This document shows, one piece after another, positions 1-7,250 of a DNA stretch of 38,647 nucleotides. This DNA comes from Acidimicrobiales bacterium (lineage in GTDB: Bacteria > Actinomycetota > Acidimicrobiia > Acidimicrobiales > SZUA-35): contig JAHDCC010000003.1 of assembly GCA_020630065.1 (NCBI GenBank), positions 165,167-203,813 of the forward strand. Reading direction: 5' to 3'. Made by a program: the position numbers and the translations under genes. Within the stretch, counting starts at the first letter, position 1, and each line of letters opens with the position of its first letter. The notes under the pieces were generated by a model, which was given only the letters and a program-made list of their open reading frames with translations, had not been told where the DNA came from and searched no databases.

Positions 1-1049
1 TCGACTGCTTCGTCGACACCGTCGGCGGCTTCCTCAAGCGCATCCTCCACCGCTTCATCGGCTGCTTCTTCAGCTGCCATGGTGGTTGGCGGCGTGTACT
101 GTGACGAGTCGGCTTCTTGCACCAAGAACGAATAGGTTCCCGTAGCGTTTGCGTCTTCACCTTCTACTTGCATGCGTGCCGTTCCGGTCTCTTCTGCAGC
201 AAACACATAGACTTCGTTGCAGTCTCCGTCCGCCGACTGTTCATCGAAAGATGACGACCCATCGATCCAATCGTCTGCGATTCCGTCGATATCGAATCTA
301 AACTCTTCACCGTTTTCAACTTTGCAATCGCCTTGGCCGACGATGGCGTATACGGTTTCTGCCGTAACCGGGAAAGTATAAAGATCGGTCTGACCTAGGT
401 GCTCGATATGACCGGCGCCCACCTGAGGGGAGTCTGGGCTAACAACTTCACCGAGGGAGATAGGTACCGGAGTCGGGTCAGGAACGATCACGATCTGAAA
501 CGAGTACTTTCCGACCGCACTCTCATCACCATAGAAATCGTTTTCCGACGTGATCGTCAGCTGAACTGTTCCAGAGCTTTCGGTTCGTACATCCGAAATT
601 TTGTCGCAGTCGATCTTGTCGCCTACGTCAGCAAAATCGCCGCTCGTAGAGGCAGCGCCTTTGAATTCGTACCCTAAAGAGTCGCCGCCCGTTATGGAGC
701 ATCCTCCACTTTCGACCAAATATATTGTTTGATCGTCGCTTGCTTCGAACGTGTAGGTGTCAAGCTGACCAACGGTTTTGATTTCTCCAGACACCACACC
801 AGTAGCGTCGGATACGACGGCCCCATCTTTGGTTATCTCGACCACAGGGGCCTCGAGAGAAACGCCATTTCCGGCTGTGGATTCGGTTTGCTCACCACCC
901 AGAATTCCAGGAGACGCCGACGGGTCGCCCGACTCCAAATCTGGTGCACTTGCTGGCTGGGCGGTCACACTCGCTCCACCGCCGCAGGCGGCACCAAGAA
1001 TGGCAACCGCCCCTAGTAGCGCACCAGCACGCACTGTCCGAATTAGCAT
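1..1049 (-). CDS. Lipoprotein with two tandem PPC-like beta domains (partial, C-terminus off the left edge)
   Basis: An open frame runs from an ATG at 1049 to the left edge without a stop, so the C-terminus is missing. The N-terminus is an export signal: an RTVR basic start, a hydrophobic stretch and LGAAC at residues 18-22, so C22 is the likely lipidated cysteine of a surface lipoprotein. A low-complexity linker follows. Two homologous units of about 110 residues come next; each has a G-x-LDTYTF or G-x-TDLYTF strand, a cysteine pair, a D-rich turn and a closing GKYSF or GTYSF strand. This resembles bacterial pre-peptidase C-terminal (PPC) domains; the assignment rests on pattern only. The end seen is an Ala/Glu/Asp-rich tail. 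AGAGGA lies 8 nt before the ATG. It is the third gene after the sigma factor and kinase, 99 bp below the kinase. The function is unknown; a surface sensor or ligand-binding role is inferred from context. Confidence 0.75.
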   Translation of the reverse strand, partial: MLIRTVRAGALLGAVAILGAACGGGASVTAQPASAPDLESGDPSASPGILGGEQTESTAGNGVSLEAPVVEITKDGAVVSDATGVVSGEIKTVGQLDTYTFEASDDQTIYLVESGGCSITGGDSLGYEFKGAASTSGDFADVGDKIDCDKISDVRTESSGTVQLTITSENDFYGDESAVGKYSFQIVIVPDPTPVPISLGEVVSPDSPQVGAGHIEHLGQTDLYTFPVTAETVYAIVGQGDCKVENGEEFRFDIDGIADDWIDGSSSFDEQSADGDCNEVYVFAAEETGTARMQVEGEDANATGTYSFLVQEADSSQYTPPTTMAAEEAADEAVEDALEEAADGVDEAV

Positions 1050-1148
1050 ATTACGTTCCTCTCACATGAACTATCAGTTATTCCTTAGGTGCAGGACAGG
1101 CACCAAAAGTTGCAGTTGGCAGAAAAAAATATTTGGGGTATCAAGGCC

Positions 1149-2534
1149 TTAGTTAGCTGTCACAACATCAAACGGAAATTCGACGCTTATTGTCTGGTCA
1201 TCTGAAGTACGAACTTCTAGTTCGACAACGGCTGATCCTGCACCGTTTCCCGTTATTTCAATCGCATTCACGTTTTCTACTTTTTCGCCCCCGGGCAGTG
1301 TCCACACCAAGGTGCTCGATGGTGGGGTTTGGGCGACAAAAACACCCGTTCGGTCGACGGGTATCTCAATTGGTCCATCCAGAATGACCTGAGGCTGGTC
1401 GGTGTCATCGACGACTCGACCCAAGTTGGTGCCGATGCTGGTGACCTCATCTGAACCTAAGATCCCTGAACTCAACAGTCCGATACTTACGATCGCAATG
1501 GTCAAAACAACGGCAAGCCCGGCGAAGAACCACGGCAACTTTGGTCTTGACCTTGACTCAACGCCGGGAGGCAGCGGTGGGTGTGTCATCGATGGTTGAG
1601 GCTGCGGGTTTGGAGGTGGTGCAGTTGGGGTTGGGGTAGCAGGTAGCGGAAAGGGTGGCACTGACGTGGGGACCGCGTCAGTCGGTGGAGGGGTCGGCCG
1701 CGTAAGCAGCGTTGGTGACATTGCTTGGTGGTGGTTATTGTTGAGCGCCGCCGTGATCGTAGCGTTCATTTCGGCCGCAGTGTCTGGACGGTCGTCGGGG
1801 TTGGCCGACAGCGACGGGGCTAGCGCCGTTAAAAGATTGGTCCGTTGCGGGTTGTCGGCATCGATAGACCGGACAAACCATTCAAGTACTTTGGCGATGG
1901 CGTAAAGATCTGATTTGTGGGTGACCTGACCGTGACTGAACTGTTCTGGTGCGCTGAAATGTGGTGTGCCTCCACCTACTGTCAGGCCACTGCTTAACGC
2001 TAAGTCCTTCGCAAAACCCAGATCAGCGACAATAAGTCGTTCGTCGGGATCGATAACGGTTATATCGGCGTCCGGCGGTCGCTGAGAAGTCGATTTGATC
2101 AGAACGTTTGCTGGAGATAGATCTCGATGGACCAGATCGGTTTGATGAAGAGCGCCTGCGGCGTCCAAAAGAGCATCAGTTAGGAGTCGAATATCATCCC
2201 AGGTCGGTGACCATCCGTCTTCTTGGAGTTTTGTAACTCTTGAACGTAGGTCGCCTCGGCTTGCTAGCTCGAGCACTAGGTATGGCTGGTCTCGGTCCGT
2301 CTCGCCTACGTCGTGGACCTGTACAAGGTGACGGTTGTCGATCTTTCGCAGGATTCGCCCCTCAGCTAGGAAACGTGAACGAACATCGGGATCAGCTGCG
2401 TGATTATCGGCTAAAACCTTGATGGCGACTTCGGCTTCCAGACGGTCGTCGACACACCGATAGACGGTAGCGAAACCCCCTCGACCGATCGTTTCTACCA
2501 CCCGGTATGGTCCAATAAATGTCTGCTCCGTCAT
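1149..2534 (-). CDS. Transmembrane Ser/Thr protein kinase with extracellular beta-sandwich domain
   Basis: The 461-residue protein starts with a Hanks-type kinase domain of about 270 residues: glycine loop GRGGFATVY at 17-25, ATP-binding lysine K39 (VAIK), catalytic loop HRDLSPAN with D138 and N143, a DLG metal-binding motif at 171-173 in place of DFG, and a TPHFSAPEQ activation segment. The usual lysine of HRDLK is a serine (S140). A Pro/Thr-rich linker, one membrane helix near 332-355 and an external domain of about 90 residues follow. The external part looks like an Ig/PKD-type beta sandwich and has no PASTA repeats. It should phosphorylate cytoplasmic Ser/Thr targets in response to an external cue. 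Its ATG overlaps the stop of the upstream ECF sigma gene (ATGA), so translation is probably coupled and the sigma factor is the obvious candidate partner (inference). Confidence 0.9.
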   Translation of the reverse strand: MTEQTFIGPYRVVETIGRGGFATVYRCVDDRLEAEVAIKVLADNHAADPDVRSRFLAEGRILRKIDNRHLVQVHDVGETDRDQPYLVLELASRGDLRSRVTKLQEDGWSPTWDDIRLLTDALLDAAGALHQTDLVHRDLSPANVLIKSTSQRPPDADITVIDPDERLIVADLGFAKDLALSSGLTVGGGTPHFSAPEQFSHGQVTHKSDLYAIAKVLEWFVRSIDADNPQRTNLLTALAPSLSANPDDRPDTAAEMNATITAALNNNHHQAMSPTLLTRPTPPPTDAVPTSVPPFPLPATPTPTAPPPNPQPQPSMTHPPLPPGVESRSRPKLPWFFAGLAVVLTIAIVSIGLLSSGILGSDEVTSIGTNLGRVVDDTDQPQVILDGPIEIPVDRTGVFVAQTPPSSTLVWTLPGGEKVENVNAIEITGNGAGSAVVELEVRTSDDQTISVEFPFDVVTAN

Positions 2535-3142
2535 CTTTCCAAAACTCCAGGTTTTTGATCGTTCAAGGTCTGGGCGACACGGGCCCTTCCTCTGGCGATA
2601 TGGGCACGGGTGGTATTGATGTTGAGACCGAGGCGTTCGGCCACCTCGGCATACGAGAGTTGCTCGATATCTCTGAGAGTTACCGCTAGCCGGTAGTGCT
2701 CGGGAAGCCGTTCTATTGCGTCTCTCATAATCGCCTGGTTGGCGACAACCGATGTGAATCGGACCGTTTCGCTAGCGAGGTGTTCGGTTGGCAGTCCAGT
2801 GAGTTCCCGTCGTCGACGTACGAAGCCAAGAGCACAATTTGTGGCTAGCCGGTGAAGCCATGTCATGACGTTGGCGTCACCTTTGAACGAAGTGATAGAG
2901 CGCGTGACTGCTAGTAGCGCATCTTGTTCGACGTCATCTTGGTCAGAGGGATCGAATAGTTGTCGTGCAATCGGGGCACGAACGAGTCGCCAACGGTCGA
3001 TGGTTACCAAAAGCAGATCGCCCGCTTCTTCGTGGCCGGTGGCTGCGATGAGGGCTAGTTCCTGAAGGGGGTCTTTGAGTTCGTTGATTGAGCCAGCGGA
3101 CGCTATTCTCTGCTGAAGCGAACGATACGTATCTAGACCCAT
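2531..3142 (-). CDS. ECF-type RNA polymerase sigma factor coupled to a Ser/Thr kinase
   Basis: A protein of about 203 residues with the sigma-2 region (DVEQDALLAVTRSI, then GDANVMTWLHRLATNCALGF) and sigma-4 region (LPEHYRLAVTLRDIEQLSY, AEVAERLGLNINTTRAHIARGRAR) of extracytoplasmic-function sigma factors. It has an N-terminal extension of about 45 residues before sigma-2. No anti-sigma gene is adjacent; the next gene is a membrane Ser/Thr kinase overlapping by ATGA, suggesting control by phosphorylation rather than by an anti-sigma factor (inference from gene order). A GTG at 3148 is an alternative start, but a TATGGT -10 box at 3151-3156 lies 8 nt before the ATG at 3142 and fits a nearly leaderless mRNA. 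I am sure of the family; the subgroup cannot be named by eye. Confidence 0.85.
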   Translation of the reverse strand: MGLDTYRSLQQRIASAGSINELKDPLQELALIAATGHEEAGDLLLVTIDRWRLVRAPIARQLFDPSDQDDVEQDALLAVTRSITSFKGDANVMTWLHRLATNCALGFVRRRRELTGLPTEHLASETVRFTSVVANQAIMRDAIERLPEHYRLAVTLRDIEQLSYAEVAERLGLNINTTRAHIARGRARVAQTLNDQKPGVLER

Positions 3143-3150
3143 TACCACAA

Positions 3151-3156
3151 ACCATA
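3151..3156 (-). promoter_or_regulatory. -10 box of the sigma factor/kinase cluster
   Basis: TATGGT on the minus strand matches the TANNNT consensus and lies 8 nt before the ATG at 3142. No convincing -35 is seen. It is consistent with the leaderless promoters elsewhere in the window. Confidence 0.4.
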
Positions 3157-3258
3157 CCTGTCAGTTTGACGTGGTCGGTCTGGCTAGCCTGAACACGGTG
3201 GACCAGTCGGGTATTTTCGCCTAGCTAGCCTGGTCGTTGTGGGTCGGTATGCCATCAA

Positions 3259-3302
3259 CCCAGGTGACTTATTTGGGCAGTTGAACGGTCTATCCACCTG
3301 GG
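3259..3302. repeat. 8-bp inverted repeat below rlmN
   Basis: CCCAGGTG (3259-3266) and CACCTGGG (3295-3302) are perfect inverted copies separated by 28 nt, just beyond the rlmN stop. There is no T-run on either side, so it is not a classic intrinsic terminator. It could be an RNA hairpin in the rlmN 3' region or a protein site. The rest of the 3157-3307 gap shows only a repeated GCTAGCCTG at 3183-3191 and 3225-3233. Confidence 0.4.
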
Positions 3303-3307
3303 CTGAG

Positions 3308-4351
3308 TTACTGCGATTTGGGCGATGATGGGCTGAGCGTGACCGGTACCGATTGCTGGCTGGCTCTTAGCTGTCCACACGCGGCGTCGATATCGGTTCC
3401 TCGATTTGAGCGAACTGTCGCCTGCACGCCAGCGTCGTGAAGGTGTTGAACAAAGGCGTTGATCCGGCCCTTCGACGACCCTTTGGTCGGCCAGCCCGGT
3501 GTGGGATTGAGTGGAATAAGATTGACGTGAGCCCGCGCTTTCTTGGCTACTTTCACGAGCTCTGCTGCGTCATTCAAACTGTCGTTCGTGCCGTCGATCA
3601 TGGCCCATTCAAACGAAACGCGGCGGCCAGTTCGCTCTCGAAATAACTGGCTTGCTGCGACTATGTCTTCGATCGGGTGTCGCTTGTTTACCGGAACGAG
3701 TTCGGTTCGTAAATCGTTATTTGCTGCGTGAAGCGAAACTGCTAAACCAACCTGGAGACGTTCCTCAGCGAACATCAACATTTGTGGGACAAGCCCGATC
3801 GTCGACACAGTAATGTGACGGGCCCCGATCTGAAAGTCGGTTAGGAGCCGGTCGATTGTTGCCATCACATTGGGGTAGTTGGCGAACGGTTCACCCATAC
3901 CCATAAACACAACGTTAGAGAGCCTCCGAGGTTTAGCAGCCTCGCGGGCGACAACGAGTTGTTCAACGATTTCACCAACAGTAAGGTTTCGGTCGTAGCC
4001 GGCCTGCCCGGTCGCACAGAATCCGCAACCCATCGCACAACCGGCTTGAGATGAAACACAGACGGTTGACCGCTTTGGGTAGTGCATAAGCACTGTCTCG
4101 ATCTGCTCATCGTCGGGGAGCTGCCACAACCATTTGACCGTGTCGTTGTTTTCTTGTTTTGCCTTTAACAGTAAGGAGGGCGTTAGCTCGGTACTGAGGG
4201 CCGTCTTAAGCTTCTTCGGTATGTTTGGCAATTCACTCGGAGGTCGGCCTTGCTCATAAAGTCCACGCCAAATCTGATCTGCCCGGTAACGCGGCTGATC
4301 ACCCATCAGCTCTACTAGCTGTTCCTTTGTCGGTGACCATGGAGAGATCAT
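3308..4351 (-). CDS. rlmN: 23S rRNA (adenine-2503-C2) / tRNA (adenine-37-C2) methyltransferase RlmN
   Basis: A radical-SAM methyltransferase that modifies A2503 in the peptidyl-transferase centre and, in several bacteria, A37 of some tRNAs. The 347-residue length is typical. The 4Fe-4S cluster motif C-x3-C-x2-C is at C105, C109 and C112. C98 in TVCVSSQ and C325 in NRGTDIDAACGQL match the two catalytic cysteines of the E. coli enzyme. Other family marks are MGMGEPFANY, HITVSTIGLVPQ, the SLHAANNDLR stretch and the INLIPLNPTPG-like segment. Its ATG overlaps the mshD stop (ATGA), so the two are probably cotranslated. The C-terminal 20 residues after the last catalytic segment are Ser/Pro-rich. 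Confidence 0.96.
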   Translation of the reverse strand: MISPWSPTKEQLVELMGDQPRYRADQIWRGLYEQGRPPSELPNIPKKLKTALSTELTPSLLLKAKQENNDTVKWLWQLPDDEQIETVLMHYPKRSTVCVSSQAGCAMGCGFCATGQAGYDRNLTVGEIVEQLVVAREAAKPRRLSNVVFMGMGEPFANYPNVMATIDRLLTDFQIGARHITVSTIGLVPQMLMFAEERLQVGLAVSLHAANNDLRTELVPVNKRHPIEDIVAASQLFRERTGRRVSFEWAMIDGTNDSLNDAAELVKVAKKARAHVNLIPLNPTPGWPTKGSSKGRINAFVQHLHDAGVQATVRSNRGTDIDAACGQLRASQQSVPVTLSPSSPKSQ

Positions 4352-5346
4352 TTTGTGCTTTCGGATGGTGAGTCGGACTGGAAAAGCTCAGTACTCAATG
4401 ATAGCTCCCAGGCCTTATCGGTCCGGACTGTGTGAAAACCGAGACGTTCGTAGACAGCTACGGCTGCAGCGTTGGTTGCTTCCACATAAAGCATGACCTC
4501 ATCATGTTGCTGATCTTGAAGCCAACGTATCCCAGCTGCGGTGACTAGTTTCCCGAGGCCTTGGCCTTGTTTCTCAGGGTCGACACCAACAACGTAGATC
4601 TCACCGATATGAGGCTGGGTGTGAACTTTGGTCCAGCAGAACGCGACGACTTCACCATGTTGGCGCCAGAGTCTGATTCCGTCGGGTCGAAACCAAGACT
4701 CCGATGTAAGTCGATCGAACCGCTCGACCGACATGTCGCCTTGGTCAGGGTGCTGGGCGAACGCGTTGTTGTTGATGCGAATAACGTCGTCTCGATCGGC
4801 CATCGTAAATCCCGAACTTTCGTCGACGAACTCTGCATCTAACGCTGAAGCCGAGGCGCGCATCTGAAATAGATGTCGGGATAATTTGGCATGTAAAGCG
4901 GTCAGGAACTGTTCTACCGGCGTCGAGGTAGGTCGGGCCCAGAGTTCAGCTGACGATGTATGTATATGTGGCGAACCGGCCAGAGTTTCGACCAGAGAAG
5001 CCGTTAACGCGTTCAGAATCGATTCACCTTCGACCGTGGTTTGTGTTGATGACGCCCCGACGGTCAACCTGTTGTCTAACAAGACCTCTAGTCTCGTACT
5101 TCCGCCGTCGGTCGTCCAATGTTCTAGGAGAGCGATTGGGTGTGTCGCATCATCTTGGCAGAGTATGGCTCGGTACGAATTGTGGGTAATGATCTCGGAT
5201 CGCCATTGTTGATCAAGACGATCATCGAGCAGTTCTGGGTCCATCGAGCGTTTAAACAGTGCTTTGACTGTGTCGACAAATAGTTCGCGTTCAGCGACGT
5301 TTTGATCTAGCGGACCGAACACAGAAATACTGTTCACGAACCTCAT
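4348..5346 (-). CDS. mshD: Mycothiol synthase MshD (GNAT acetyltransferase)
   Basis: The protein has two GNAT halves. The C-terminal half carries the features of mycothiol acetyltransferase: INNNAFAQHPDQG, FCWTKVH, GEIYVVGVDPEKQGQGLG (the acetyl-CoA loop) and LYVEATNAAAVAVYERLGF. The N-terminal half is a diverged GNAT fold, as in known MshD. The enzyme acetylates Cys-GlcN-Ins to finish mycothiol, the main low-molecular-weight thiol of actinobacteria. I chose the ATG at 5346, giving 332 residues, close to the usual 300-320. A GTG at 5430 would add 28 residues that look non-conserved; no good Shine-Dalgarno settles this. mshD overlaps rlmN downstream. With the RsrA-like anti-sigma at 26.6 kb it points to a mycothiol-based redox system. 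Confidence 0.9.
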   Translation of the reverse strand: MRFVNSISVFGPLDQNVAERELFVDTVKALFKRSMDPELLDDRLDQQWRSEIITHNSYRAILCQDDATHPIALLEHWTTDGGSTRLEVLLDNRLTVGASSTQTTVEGESILNALTASLVETLAGSPHIHTSSAELWARPTSTPVEQFLTALHAKLSRHLFQMRASASALDAEFVDESSGFTMADRDDVIRINNNAFAQHPDQGDMSVERFDRLTSESWFRPDGIRLWRQHGEVVAFCWTKVHTQPHIGEIYVVGVDPEKQGQGLGKLVTAAGIRWLQDQQHDEVMLYVEATNAAAVAVYERLGFHTVRTDKAWELSLSTELFQSDSPSESTK

Positions 5347-5440
5347 TGTAGAACGGCTTGCAGAGGTGTCGGCGTCGATGTGGGGCAAACGTCGACAAAT
5401 CTCTTCGATGATCACCCACACACCCAACACAATGAATTAG

Positions 5441-5546
5441 TGTTACTTACAACCAGGTTCCCGCCACCTGGTAGCAGCAGATACGGGGATCCGCCGCCCC
5501 GATTTGCGCCGTTGGCGTCCCCTTCGTGGGGGCGCCAACGTTTTTT
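5441..5546 (+). ncRNA. Candidate small RNA with three hairpins and an intrinsic terminator
   Basis: Three successive hairpins lie on the plus strand in a segment where both flanking genes are on the minus strand. They are ACCAGGT/ACCTGGT (5452-5458 with 5466-5472), CGGGG/CCCCG (5484-5488 with 5497-5501), and a 13-bp terminator stem at 5510-5540 followed by six T. No plus-strand gene feeds this terminator, so an independent transcript of about 100 nt divergent from mshD is the simplest reading. It matches no RNA family I recognise: it lacks the GGAA loop and AGCAG of SRP RNA and does not look like tmRNA, RNase P or 6S RNA. The 5' end is a guess. The same DNA read on minus would be a structured leader of mshD. 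Confidence 0.45.
5510..5546 (+). terminator. Strong intrinsic terminator
   Basis: A 13-bp stem (5510-5522 pairing with 5528-5540, one T-G wobble), a 5-nt TTCGT loop and a run of six T (5541-5546). The T-run is only on the plus strand, so it stops plus-strand transcripts. Confidence 0.85.
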
Positions 5547-5584
5547 CTCCGCCCAAATCTTCTTGGTTGGTAAGACTGGCTGTT

Positions 5585-5860
5585 CTACCGTGAGCGCTGG
5601 CGATGAACGACCTTTTCCAACCTTCGGCTGGCTGTTGTTAGCTGCCGCTGAACTTCATTAAGTTCGATGATGGCGTCGTCATCGTCAGCTGACATGCCTT
5701 TTGTGATGTGGGCAAGCCGGTTTGTGATGTCCTCGAGAGATGAGGCGATTGAGGTTAGGGCGTGGGGGTCGAGTGACATGGGAACTTCCGTAGATGCGGT
5801 GCCTTCGAAGAAGGGTATCTCAGTAAGAGTAACTTCTAGCTGGTCGAGTTCTTTGAACAT
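5585..5860 (-). CDS. Small acidic helical protein of unknown function
   Basis: A 91-residue open frame from ATG 5860 with GGACGG 3 nt before the start. After about 30 residues of mixed sequence the rest is predicted helical with heptad-like hydrophobics (SLEDITNRLAHI, AIIELNEVQRQL, ASRRLEKVV), split by an acidic SADDDD turn. It ends in a basic VHRQRSR tail. I recognise no family. It lies between mshD (same strand, 154-238 bp away depending on the mshD start) and the divergent his operon. Codon use resembles the neighbours and no competing frame is better, so it is probably a real small gene. The structured segment 5441-5546 separates it from mshD. Confidence 0.6.
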   Translation of the reverse strand: MFKELDQLEVTLTEIPFFEGTASTEVPMSLDPHALTSIASSLEDITNRLAHITKGMSADDDDAIIELNEVQRQLTTASRRLEKVVHRQRSR

Positions 5861-5944
5861 ATGCCGTCCGACAAATAGGCGAAACTCTCGGCTACAGACC
5901 AGGTAACGTTGAGGGGACCGGCACCTACAACCACGGGAGAGCGA

Positions 5945-7246
5945 GTGTTACAGCGTCTAGATCTACGAGGGAGCGGAACCGAGGTCGCCAGCCAGCTGCC
6001 TCGGCCAGTGATAGCTGGCTCTGAACCCCATGCCATTGTCGAAAAGATCTTGGCTGACGTGAAACAGGACGGGGACCGAGTCCTGCTTGAACTCACCGCT
6101 AAGTTTGATGGTGTCAGTCTTGAATCGGTCCGAGTACCATCCGATGAGTTGGCTCGGGCGGCTGAAGCGATCCCGTCCGAACTGCGGACAGCGATGGAAG
6201 TTGCGATCGAGCGGATCGGCAACTTTCACCGGGCTCAACTTCACGACCCGGTGGTGACATCGCAAGACGGTGTCCGGATAGAGGCCTATCAACGACCGGT
6301 GCAGCGGGCTGGCCTGTACGTTCCAGGCGGTCGCGCTGAATACCCGTCAACGGTGTTGATGACCGCTGTTCCGGCGAAGGTGGCCGGTGTCGACAACGTC
6401 GTCTTGTGTGTTCCTCCTAGCCGCGAACTCGGCGCCGTTTCTCCGACTGTTTTAGCCGCCGCGTACTTGTCGGGCGTCGACGAGGTGTACTCGGTAGGTG
6501 GCGCACAAGCCATCGGGGCAATGGCCTACGGTACCGACACGATCGACGCCGTAGACGTTATAGCCGGGCCGGGCAATATTTACGTAGCAATAGCGAAGCA
6601 GCAGGTGGCCGGTGATGTTGGGATCGCAGCGGCGTTTGCAGGGCCTTCCGAAGTCGTCGTTGTTGCAGATAGCTCAGCCACGCCTGAGTACGCGGCGATC
6701 GACGTGATTCTTCAAGCTGAACACGGACCCGACGGTTTGGCCTGGTTGGTGACCTGGGATGAGTCGGTGGCAGACGCAGTATGCGCTACGGGTGAAACAT
6801 TGTTGGCTAACTCGCCTCGTGCCGAGGATGTCCGAGCCACGTTAGCCGAAGGCGGCTATGTCGCGTTAGTCGACAATCCCGACGCTGCACTCGCCGTCGT
6901 TGACGCAATCGCTCCTGAACATCTAGAACTCCAATGCGAAAACGCAGATCAGTTGGCGAGGCGTGTCAACAATGCTGGCGCAATCTTCTGCGGCGACCTG
7001 GCACCGGCTTCGATCGGTGACTACCTGGCTGGTCCATCGCATGTGCTTCCCACCTACGGTTCCGCCCGTTTTTCGTCCGCTCTGACGGTCAGCGATTTCG
7101 TGAAGGACCACCACATCGTCACGGTCGAAGAACAGGGTCTAAAAACCCTGGGACCTCATGTGGTCACGTTGGCGGCCTGCGAAGGGCTGGACGCCCACGC
7201 TGCATCGGTCCAGTTACGTTTGGACCGCCTCGAAGAGAAGAGCTAG
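5945..7246 (+). CDS. hisD: Histidinol dehydrogenase
   Basis: Catalyses the last two oxidations of histidine synthesis, from L-histidinol to L-histidine with NAD+ and Zn2+. The family marks are GLYVPGGRAEYPSTVLM, GGAQAIGAMAYGT, DVIAGPGNIYVAIAKQQVAG, the GPSEVVVVAD stretch and the DYLAGPSHVLPT zinc/substrate motif. The GTG at 5945 is chosen because the protein then begins with VLQRLDLRG, as is usual for HisD, and GGGAG lies 6 nt upstream. The TTG at 5909 would add 12 unconserved residues. A TAACGT -10-like box at 5904-5909 would place transcription start after that TTG, which also favours 5945. First gene of hisDCBHAF; 4 bp separate it from hisC. Confidence 0.96.
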   Translation: MLQRLDLRGSGTEVASQLPRPVIAGSEPHAIVEKILADVKQDGDRVLLELTAKFDGVSLESVRVPSDELARAAEAIPSELRTAMEVAIERIGNFHRAQLHDPVVTSQDGVRIEAYQRPVQRAGLYVPGGRAEYPSTVLMTAVPAKVAGVDNVVLCVPPSRELGAVSPTVLAAAYLSGVDEVYSVGGAQAIGAMAYGTDTIDAVDVIAGPGNIYVAIAKQQVAGDVGIAAAFAGPSEVVVVADSSATPEYAAIDVILQAEHGPDGLAWLVTWDESVADAVCATGETLLANSPRAEDVRATLAEGGYVALVDNPDAALAVVDAIAPEHLELQCENADQLARRVNNAGAIFCGDLAPASIGDYLAGPSHVLPTYGSARFSSALTVSDFVKDHHIVTVEEQGLKTLGPHVVTLAACEGLDAHAASVQLRLDRLEEKS

Positions 7247-7250
7247 CCCG

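Noticed and set aside
399-1152. Plus-strand open frames at the left end
   Set aside because: They are antisense to the lipoprotein, which has an exported signal, domain repeats and a Shine-Dalgarno.
5441-5546. SRP (4.5S-like) RNA
   Set aside because: The segment has three consecutive hairpins rather than one long one and lacks the GGAA loop and AGCAG internal-loop bases.
7158-7250. Earlier hisC start inside hisD
   Set aside because: It is the out-of-frame shadow of hisD; the ATG at 7251 starts a normal HisC N-terminus.
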